This document shows positions 1-5,766 of a stretch of DNA of 8,260 bases, piece by piece. Source of the stretch: Oscillospiraceae bacterium (GTDB lineage: Bacteria > Bacillota > Clostridia > Oscillospirales > Oscillospiraceae); the NCBI GenBank assembly GCA_016287555.1, contig JAEFAK010000073.1, positions 1 to 8,260 on the forward strand, given 5' to 3'. The notes under the pieces were generated by a model that worked only from the letters and a program-made list of their open reading frames with translations, had not been told where the DNA came from and ran no database searches. A program made the position numbers and the translations under genes. Every line of letters begins with the position of its first letter. Position 1 is the first letter of the stretch.

Positions 1-1127
1 TCGCCCTCACCAACATGCCCTCCCTGGCCCTCTCTCCGGCCACGGAGCAGATCCGGCAGTTTTTTGACGTTCCCCTGCCCACGGTGCAGACGGCCATGAG
101 CTTCGTCAACGTGGTCCAGATCGTCGTGGCGCTCATCGCCATGTATCTCATCAACCGGGCGATTATCACAAAAAAGCTGGCGGTAGTTCTGGGACAGTCC
201 TTCTTCGTGGTAACGGTGATCTTCGTCCTGCTGTTCCATACCGGCTTCTGGTGCGTCTGGTGTCTCTCCGTGCTCATCGGTTGCAGCACGGGCCTGTTCG
301 TTACGAACGCCTTCGGCATCATGTTCGACCTCTTTGCGCCGGAAGAGCGGCAGAAGATCGCGGGCTACCAGACCGCCTGCATCAACGGCGGCGGGATCGC
401 CATGTCCTTTGCGGGCGGCCTGCTGGCAGGATTCTTCTGGTACGGCGGCTATCTTGTGTTTTCCATCGGACTCATCATGGCCATCCTCTGCGCCGTCAAC
501 ATCCCGTCCTACAAGACGCCCAGGGCGGTCAGCGGCGGGGAGAAGCACTCCCGGATCGACGGACACGTGTTTCTGTACGCTGCCGGACTCCTGCTGTTCA
601 TGATGACCTATCCCGTAGTGGGGCAGAACCTGTCCACCCATCTCTCCAAGCACTTTGAGAATTACTCTACATTGGCGGGCGTCTGTTCCTCCGTCCAGAT
701 GGTGGGCGGCGTCTGCTCCGGGATCGTTTTCAGCCGGATTTCCAGAAAGCTGAAGGACGACATCATGGCCCTGGCCTGCTCTCTGCTTTTCGTCGGCTTT
801 ATGCTCCTGAGCCTGTTTCCGGCCAGCCTGCCGGTGACCATCCTCGCGGTGTTTGTGGCAGGCGCTTCGATCAGCATGTTCAATCCCTGGGCCACTTACG
901 GCGTGAGCGTGTACTCCGACCCCACCAACTCCGCAATCACCAGCGTCATAATCTCGAGCATCGCCCCCAGCTCCGGCGGTTTTTTGAGCCCGGTGTTCTT
1001 CACCAACGTGACAAACGCGCTTTCTCCGGATTCCACCGTCTTCCGTTACCGCTTTGCCGGTATCTTCATCCTTGTTTTCGGCGCGGTGGTCTTTCTGGTG
1101 AACCGCCTCACAAAACGGAAGACCTAA
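1..1127 (+). CDS. Major facilitator superfamily (MFS) transporter, N-terminus cut by window edge
   Basis: This is an integral membrane secondary transporter of the cytoplasmic membrane; its substrate cannot be told from sequence. The reading frame is open through the left edge (first full codon at base 3). The ATG at base 15 is therefore probably internal, and the true start plus most of TM1 lie outside. Numbering from that Met, hydrophobic segments lie near residues 27-49, 54-77, 78-106, 124-142, 143-162, 183-203, 219-240, 247-268, 270-290, 304-330 and 345-364. That makes about 11 visible helices, consistent with 12 in the whole protein. A charged loop (PEERQK, 109-114) after the third visible helix is followed by a Gly-rich helix (GGGIAMSFAGG, 125-135), as expected in the N-terminal half of MFS proteins. 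A basic loop near 241-247 follows the second-half helix pair. The gene ends with three consecutive TAA codons (1125-1133) and a hairpin terminator. It converges on the minus-strand operon. MFS membership is confident; a subfamily is not assignable. Confidence 0.88.
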   Translation, partial: ALTNMPSLALSPATEQIRQFFDVPLPTVQTAMSFVNVVQIVVALIAMYLINRAIITKKLAVVLGQSFFVVTVIFVLLFHTGFWCVWCLSVLIGCSTGLFVTNAFGIMFDLFAPEERQKIAGYQTACINGGGIAMSFAGGLLAGFFWYGGYLVFSIGLIMAILCAVNIPSYKTPRAVSGGEKHSRIDGHVFLYAAGLLLFMMTYPVVGQNLSTHLSKHFENYSTLAGVCSSVQMVGGVCSGIVFSRISRKLKDDIMALACSLLFVGFMLLSLFPASLPVTILAVFVAGASISMFNPWATYGVSVYSDPTNSAITSVIISSIAPSSGGFLSPVFFTNVTNALSPDSTVFRYRFAGIFILVFGAVVFLVNRLTKRKT

Positions 1128-1137
1128 TAATAACAGG

Positions 1138-1168
1138 AAAACGGCACGCCGTGAGCGTGCCGTTTTTT
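1138..1168. terminator. Rho-independent terminator, probably shared by convergent genes
   Basis: A perfect 12-bp inverted repeat (1138-1149 with 1155-1166) encloses a 5-base loop (1150-1154) and is followed by a run of six T (1163-1168). It begins 4 bases after the third TAA of the + strand transporter. On the - strand the same hairpin follows the flavoprotein stop at 1179 and ends in four T. It could thus terminate both converging transcripts, more strongly in the + direction. The gap between the two genes (1128-1178) holds nothing else visible. Confidence 0.9.
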
Positions 1169-1178
1169 CGTATAGATA

Positions 1179-2045
1179 CTAAAGCGTGGCCAGATAGGCC
1201 GCGGCGGAGAGCGCGGCGACGTTGCCCTGTCCGGCGGACTTGACGTACTGGTAAGGCGTGCCCGCGAGATCTCCGCAGGCAAAGCAGCCGGGGAGATTGG
1301 TGCGCATCTGAAGGTCCACGGCCGCGTGCGCCCCGTCCATTACCAGGCCGGGAACGAGCCTGTCCGCGGGGACGGCGTCGCGCAGAACGAACACACCGTC
1401 GACCTGGTACTTTCCGCCGGCGGTCTCGACAGCCCCGGCCTTCAGTTCCCCGGTTATCGCCAGCGGCGCGCCGCCGATCTGCTCGACGTTCGCCGGTACC
1501 GGGTCAAGTTCCCTGCCGCGCGCCGGGAAGTAATAGACTTTCTCGGCGAGCGTAGCGAGGTATTTCGTTTCCTCGGGAGCTTCCGATCCGAAACCGAGAA
1601 CGGCTATGGTCTTTCCCCTGTAGAAATTGCCGTCACAGGTCGCGCAGGTGCTGACGCCGCGCCCGAGAAATTCATTTTCGCCGGGAAGCGGTTTGCCGCT
1701 GAAGACCCCGGTAGCCAGTATGACAGTCCGGGCTTCCGTCATGCCGGACGCGGTCTCAACGCCGAAGTAGCTGCCCATGGCGTATACGGCCGTGACCTGC
1801 TCCTGCGTTATCTCAATATCCATATCCCGCATATGTCGGCGCAGCGCCTGAGCGAGATCCGGGCCCTTTATCCGTGGCATACCCGGATAGTTCAGGATCT
1901 CGTGAGCTTTTTCGAGCTTGTCGCTGAGCCGCTGCGAGCCGTAGAGCACTGCGGACATGTTGCGGGCCCTGGCAGTGATCGCCGCGGATACTCCGGCCGG
2001 GCCGCTGCCGATTATTGCAATGTCGATCCTGTACATATCAGCCAT
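1179..2045 (-). CDS. Thioredoxin-reductase-like FAD-dependent disulfide oxidoreductase
   Basis: This is a cytoplasmic flavoprotein of the thioredoxin reductase fold, 288 aa, near the usual 300-320. Seen: the N-terminal FAD dinucleotide motif GSGPAG (13-18), ILATG (109-113), the redox-active disulfide CATC (Cys134, Cys137) followed by Asp138, a second dinucleotide motif GFGSEA (151-156), and the C-terminal FAD signature with GD at 258-259 followed by a GTPYQY stretch. By family knowledge, the CATC pair passes electrons from FAD to thioredoxin or a similar partner. Odd points: the NADPH-phosphate motif HRRxxxR expected after the second Rossmann strand is absent (the region reads YYFPARGREL, 171-180). 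Also, the final signature reads CFACGD instead of the usual form, giving a second CxxC (Cys254, Cys257). The electron donor may therefore be NADH, ferredoxin or a flavin rather than NADPH; this is inference. The start at 2045 overlaps the upstream gene by 8 bases. A Met at 2036, just after that gene's TGA, is equally possible (285 aa); neither has a clear Shine-Dalgarno. An open frame running further upstream is a shadow of the neighbouring gene. Confidence 0.87.
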   Translation of the reverse strand: MADMYRIDIAIIGSGPAGVSAAITARARNMSAVLYGSQRLSDKLEKAHEILNYPGMPRIKGPDLAQALRRHMRDMDIEITQEQVTAVYAMGSYFGVETASGMTEARTVILATGVFSGKPLPGENEFLGRGVSTCATCDGNFYRGKTIAVLGFGSEAPEETKYLATLAEKVYYFPARGRELDPVPANVEQIGGAPLAITGELKAGAVETAGGKYQVDGVFVLRDAVPADRLVPGLVMDGAHAAVDLQMRTNLPGCFACGDLAGTPYQYVKSAGQGNVAALSAAAYLATL

Positions 2046-3675
2046 AGGTCGGGACATACAGCGTCGAGCCGTACTCGTAGGTGCTGAATATGTGCTCCCC
2101 GCGTCCGTAGGACGTGACGAGATAGTTCTCGTCGAGCCTGCGGCAGGCAATGGCGCCCTCTTCGCCCGTTTCGGCGATGTAGTACGTATAGACGACGCCG
2201 TCCTCGTTGCAGCCGAGGAATTCGAACCACCCCTGATATGTGGTGTAGTCGCCGGTCTCGACGACGAGGGTGGATATCTCGAAGTTGTTGTCGCTGAGCA
2301 GGTCGAGATATCTGATGAATTCGCTCTGCGTGCCGTCCTCAAGATCGTCGTAGTAGGAAGAGGACAGATGGTCGGGATAGAAGTCGTGTCTTGCCAGCTT
2401 GGCGTCCATGACAGCGAGCGAGAGATCGTGGAACGTCCCGTCCGCAGCGTACGCCACGCAGTTGTAGCCTAGCTCGTTGTAATCGTCCTCGTCGTAGAAA
2501 GTGTAGTTGATGTTGCCTATGCCCTGGAGCTGGAAAGCGCACATACAGTCGTCCATGAGGCCGGTGAAGATGTCGACGCATTCCACCTCGCCCCGGACCG
2601 TTGTGAGGAACAGCAGAGGATAGTATTCCCCGCAGAAGCCCACCGAAATATCAGTATACTCGCTGTACAGGCCGGAGCTGTAGTACTCCTCCCCTCTCCT
2701 GACGCCGCACATATCCTCGACGTAGGAGATCTGGTCCTCGTATTCCGGAACGTCCTCGATGACGATCTTGCCGTATCCGGTCCCCACCTCGGCGGTGACG
2801 AATCTGGAAAAGCCGTATCTCGTCATCTGCTCGGGCATCGGCGCGAGCTCGAGCTCGTGGAGATAATAGCTGGCTCCCGCCATGGAGCCTATGGGGATTA
2901 TGACCATGGTCTTTTCGGCGGGAAATACCATAAGTCCGGAATCGATGTTGTAGTCGTCGAGCGTCCAGTTGCGGGTCGAGGCGAAGGACGTGTCGAAGCC
3001 GTTCTGGCCGGCATAATCGGTCAGATAGAAGCTGTACGTCCCGTCGAATTCGAGCTCGGCCGTCCTTCTGGCGCGCTGCACGAACTCATCTTCCGTCATG
3101 CCGAGCATCTGGAGGATGTCGTGGTTGTAGAGCACATCGTCGGAGGCGCAGTCGTAATGGAATACGGCGTAGTCGGTAAACGCCCAGTCGTAGTCGCATT
3201 CTATGAGCAGGCTGAGGACGCTGCCGTTCCAGGCGCTCTTCCAGTATACGTCGAGAAGTCCCGCACCCATATCGTTTTTCAGCGAGTCTAAAGCTGTTTC
3301 GATTTCGCTGCCTGCAACGGCCATGATCTCCTCGTTGATCGACTTCGCGCCGGGTCTGTCGAGGTCGATCTGCGGGAGATGAAAGCTGTAATCATAAGTG
3401 TTGTCCCACTGGTCCGTATAAGAGCCTTCCTCAGAATAGGCCTCGATGATTATAGAGTCGTCGTAGACCGCTTTGGCCGGCTTCGGAGTGTGGCTGGCAG
3501 GCTCCTTAGTCGGCTTGGGCGCAGGGGTCGGATCGTTAGGGGCCACGGTCGCCGTGGGTATCGGCTCGTCAGTCGGATCTGGCTTCGCGGGAATGAGCTT
3601 TTCGAGAAGCCCGCACGATGCGAACGAAAGGAGCATTATAACTGCCAGCAGGAGCGCGATGATTCTCTTTTTCAT
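2038..3675 (-). CDS. Large exported lipoprotein with Pro/Thr linker and possible RsiV/PdaC-like (DUF3298-type) domain
   Basis: This 545-aa protein is predicted to be anchored to the outer face of the membrane. Seen: a Lys-Lys-Arg start, a hydrophobic signal segment (5-19) and a lipobox FASC with Cys21 as the lipidated residue. A linker rich in Pro, Thr, Lys and Ala (about 30-68) is of the type that spans the cell wall. The first globular part (about 72-285) has a run of motifs that resemble the DUF3298/DUF4163 domains of RsiV and PdaC: an NEEI helix, a strand/Asp-Tyr segment, LGMTEDEF, then a hydrophobic strand pair. That match is from memory and is modest. The rest (about 300-545) is acidic, Tyr-rich and not recognised. 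The exported part has ten cysteines (160, 176, 323, 348, 366, 377, 379, 406, 489, 511), including a CMC pair. The start is supported by a GAGGTG ribosome binding site 5 bases upstream. No sigma factor gene is adjacent, so an anti-sigma role is not suggested. The gene lies 37 bases after the upstream lipoprotein gene and overlaps or abuts the flavoprotein gene. Confidence 0.8.
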   Translation of the reverse strand: MKKRIIALLLAVIMLLSFASCGLLEKLIPAKPDPTDEPIPTATVAPNDPTPAPKPTKEPASHTPKPAKAVYDDSIIIEAYSEEGSYTDQWDNTYDYSFHLPQIDLDRPGAKSINEEIMAVAGSEIETALDSLKNDMGAGLLDVYWKSAWNGSVLSLLIECDYDWAFTDYAVFHYDCASDDVLYNHDILQMLGMTEDEFVQRARRTAELEFDGTYSFYLTDYAGQNGFDTSFASTRNWTLDDYNIDSGLMVFPAEKTMVIIPIGSMAGASYYLHELELAPMPEQMTRYGFSRFVTAEVGTGYGKIVIEDVPEYEDQISYVEDMCGVRRGEEYYSSGLYSEYTDISVGFCGEYYPLLFLTTVRGEVECVDIFTGLMDDCMCAFQLQGIGNINYTFYDEDDYNELGYNCVAYAADGTFHDLSLAVMDAKLARHDFYPDHLSSSYYDDLEDGTQSEFIRYLDLLSDNNFEISTLVVETGDYTTYQGWFEFLGCNEDGVVYTYYIAETGEEGAIACRRLDENYLVTSYGRGEHIFSTYEYGSTLYVPTYG

Positions 3676-3680
3676 TAGTG

Positions 3681-3686
3681 CACCTC
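3681..3686 (-). promoter_or_regulatory. Ribosome binding site of the Pro/Thr-linker lipoprotein gene
   Basis: GAGGTG lies 5 bases before the ATG at 3675. It sits in the 37-base gap (3676-3712), the largest junction of the operon. The gap shows no hairpin and no convincing -10/-35 pair, so read-through from upstream is the simplest reading. Confidence 0.65.
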
Positions 3687-3712
3687 AATAATAAGCTACG
3701 GCTTTGATCTTC

Positions 3713-4894
3713 TTACGGCTGTTCTTCTTCAAGGGGAGGCGGCTCAGCGTCCAGTCTTTCAAAAACATCTTCAAAAAGCAGTTCTCCCTCGCAGGGGACG
3801 TATTTGACCGTATCCCAAAGGTATCTTCCCCACATATCCGAGTCTCGGAGCATAAAGAATTCCTCAGGACCGCTCTGAAGACATTCGGCAACGTCGGAAT
3901 GATAGTACGCGTCGCCTATTTTGACGATATTCCAGAAATAAGGTTCCCCATCTCGCCTGCCGTCAACGACATAGCATTCAGCGCCGGTCAGATCGCACAT
4001 CAGCTTGAAACCCATAGCGACTCCTTCGGAGTTCGCTACGCCGAGCACAACCGCGTCATAGGCCGACCTGCCGCCTGCGGGATCTAAGCTGCACTTTTTT
4101 CTGAGGGCATTGAATACGTCAAGGAGAGAGCCTTCGGCCGGATTATCATAAAGGAGAGCCCCGGCGCTCGACAAAATGGCCGAACGGCGGAGCGAAAGCG
4201 TCCCCGCAGGCTCTGAGTATTCATATTTAATCTCAATGATCTTTTGAACGGATTCCTCGTTAGGATAGGTGGAACAGCTGATTGCCGGCAGGTCGGTGAT
4301 CATAACGGGCGAGTTTCTGTATTCATCGGTTATAGCGTCTCTTATGACGCTTTCATTGACGTCGATGCCGACGAAAGAGTAAACTGCCCTGTTTTTATAA
4401 TCCACGACGTCGGTTATGATACTCTCGATAAGCTCTCTGAAGCCGGAAACGCGCTTTACCGAGGCGATCTCCTCGGGAGTGTGTTTATACGTTACGAATA
4501 CTTCGATGCGAAAATAGGTCAGTATCTGCGTGCAGTAGTGCGTCATGTATTCGACTGCGAAGGCGCCGATCGGCGTCTCGCGCGTCACTTCGAGGCAGGC
4601 GCGGGATATATCCTCCTTCGCGTTGCCTGAATAATTCTCGGTTGTGAACATGAAATGGTCCACGCCGCCCTCGACCATACCGAGGACGGCGTTTCTCATC
4701 GCAGCGTAGTTTTTTACTTCAACTGTCTGGCTGATCTGCTCGGGCTCGATATACTCGTCGACGTGATCGTTAACGGAGACGTATTCCCTTTCAAATATCG
4801 ACGAGCAGCCTCCGAAAGAAGCCATCACGGCGCAGCATGCCGCCGCCGCGGCAAAGCGGCGGAGCATATTGCTTTTTGTCATTGAAGACTTCAT
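3713..4894 (-). CDS. Exported lipoprotein with degenerate transglutaminase-like domain (predicted catalytically dead)
   Basis: This 393-aa protein is predicted to be exported and lipidated: an Arg-Arg start, a hydrophobic segment (14-27) and lipobox FGGC with Cys30. Residues about 55-230 are an unrecognised alpha/beta region. Residues about 270-340 follow the order of bacterial transglutaminase-like (papain-fold) domains: a helix start with AYDAVVLG (278-285), the nucleophile turn, FKLMCDLTGAECYVV, then GEPYFWNIVKIGDAYYHSDV. In active members these positions carry Cys in a CEG turn, His in HxWN, and Asp in HxD. Here they are Ser289 (codon TCC), Phe320 (codon TTC) and Asp334. Two of three catalytic residues are thus missing while the scaffold is well kept, suggesting a binding or structural role. 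The C-terminus is Pro/Glu-rich. The start at 4894 is chosen because it forms an ATGA overlap with the upstream stop. There is no strong Shine-Dalgarno, so translation is probably coupled. A Met at residue 5 is an alternative. Confidence 0.82.
   Translation of the reverse strand: MKSSMTKSNMLRRFAAAAACCAVMASFGGCSSIFEREYVSVNDHVDEYIEPEQISQTVEVKNYAAMRNAVLGMVEGGVDHFMFTTENYSGNAKEDISRACLEVTRETPIGAFAVEYMTHYCTQILTYFRIEVFVTYKHTPEEIASVKRVSGFRELIESIITDVVDYKNRAVYSFVGIDVNESVIRDAITDEYRNSPVMITDLPAISCSTYPNEESVQKIIEIKYEYSEPAGTLSLRRSAILSSAGALLYDNPAEGSLLDVFNALRKKCSLDPAGGRSAYDAVVLGVANSEGVAMGFKLMCDLTGAECYVVDGRRDGEPYFWNIVKIGDAYYHSDVAECLQSGPEEFFMLRDSDMWGRYLWDTVKYVPCEGELLFEDVFERLDAEPPPLEEEQP
4891..4894 (-). other. ATGA stop/start overlap (translational coupling)
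   Basis: The TGA of the yitT-like gene (4893-4891) overlaps the ATG of the transglutaminase-like lipoprotein gene (4894-4892). The bases before this ATG contain only a weak AAGA-type Shine-Dalgarno, which fits re-initiation by ribosomes finishing the upstream gene. The overlap is the main reason to choose this start over the Met four codons later. Confidence 0.85.
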
Positions 4895-5763
4895 TCTTCG
4901 TTCTTTTGGAAACCCTCTCCGAGAACTTCTCTGGACTCCGACATAATAACGAAAGCTTTGGGGTCGATCTCTTTGATTATCTGCTTGAGCCTTGTGATCT
5001 GCCGACGTTTGATAGCCACAAGCAGGACTGTCTTCTTCGCCCCGGAGTAGCCTCCTTCGCCGTAAAGCTTTGTGACTCCTCTGTCCATGATATCGTTTAT
5101 CTGGCGGTTGATCTCGTCGGCCTTGTCGCTGATGATATATACGACCTTGCCGTAATTGACGCCGTAGAGCACGACATCGATGAGCTTTGATTCGACGAAA
5201 ATGGCGATGAGCGAATACATTCCCGCTTCGAACATCCTGAAAGTAACGGCGTAAATGACGATGATGACGACGTCAAGAATGAAAACGAGCGTACCGAGGT
5301 TCATGTGCTGATGATGTCTGCGCACGACCTTGACTATGATATCCGTGCCGCCTGTCGAAGCTCCGGTCAGGAACACGAGTCCAAGGCCGAAGCCCGTTAT
5401 CACGCCCGCAAAGAGCGCGGCGAGAAGCGGATTGTCCGTCAGCGGGAATGAGAAAAGCTCGATAAGGTCGATGAAAACGGATAGACCGAGCATTCCTACG
5501 AGCGAGGAGATGACGAAACGCCAGCCGAGGACCTTGAAGCCGACGATGAAGATGGGGATATTGATAATGAAGATCATGACGCCTATCGGCAATACGGGGA
5601 AAGCATAATTTATGACCATTGCGATACCGGTTATTCCGCCGGAGATTATGCCGTTCGGCCTCATGAGGAAATTGACTCCGAGACCGTAGATGAAAGTTCC
5701 AATGGCAATAACAAGGTATTTGAAGATCGTATTGACGGCTTTGTTATTTGTTGTCAAAAACAT
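4891..5763 (-). CDS. YitT family membrane protein (DUF161/YitT plus C-terminal DUF2179)
   Basis: This 290-aa multi-pass inner-membrane protein is of the usual length for the family. Hydrophobic segments lie near 13-33, 40-56, 58-78, 82-100, 113-133, 157-175 and 181-200. The YitT signatures are visible: RPNGIISGGITG (35-46) and a Gly-rich stretch with GASTGGTD (134-141). After the last helix, residues about 203-283 form the soluble DUF2179 domain (GKVVYIISD, then MDRGVTKLYGEGGYSG, then a strand-helix-strand). This domain probably lies in the cytoplasm. The biochemical role of YitT proteins is not firmly known; some relatives are thought to be transporters. The start is 3 bases after the parC stop, with AGAGGAG 9 bases upstream inside the parC end. 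The stop overlaps the next gene's start by 4 bases (ATGA). Family assignment is very secure; function is not. Confidence 0.94.
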   Translation of the reverse strand: MFLTTNNKAVNTIFKYLVIAIGTFIYGLGVNFLMRPNGIISGGITGIAMVINYAFPVLPIGVMIFIINIPIFIVGFKVLGWRFVISSLVGMLGLSVFIDLIELFSFPLTDNPLLAALFAGVITGFGLGLVFLTGASTGGTDIIVKVVRRHHQHMNLGTLVFILDVVIIVIYAVTFRMFEAGMYSLIAIFVESKLIDVVLYGVNYGKVVYIISDKADEINRQINDIMDRGVTKLYGEGGYSGAKKTVLLVAIKRRQITRLKQIIKEIDPKAFVIMSESREVLGEGFQKNEE

Positions 5764-5766
5764 CGG

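Noticed and set aside
2046..2342. A 99-residue N-terminal extension of the flavoprotein
   Set aside because: It overlaps the coding end of the lipoprotein gene in another frame, is Ser/Thr/Arg-rich with no domain, and the FAD motif expected near the N-terminus begins just after the Met at 2045.
2038..3675. Anti-sigma factor (RsiV-type) role for the large lipoprotein
   Set aside because: It has no cytoplasmic sigma-binding domain, it is lipid-anchored outside, and there is no sigma factor gene next to it.
1326..3678. Several + strand open frames over the flavoprotein and the large lipoprotein genes
   Set aside because: They are in the same reverse register as the minus-strand genes, which show clear family motifs or signal peptides. 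None of the antisense products resembles a known protein.
3713..4894. Calling the transglutaminase-like gene a pseudogene
   Set aside because: The frame is intact, with a signal peptide, lipobox and coupled start. Only catalytic residues are changed, which fits a functional non-enzyme.
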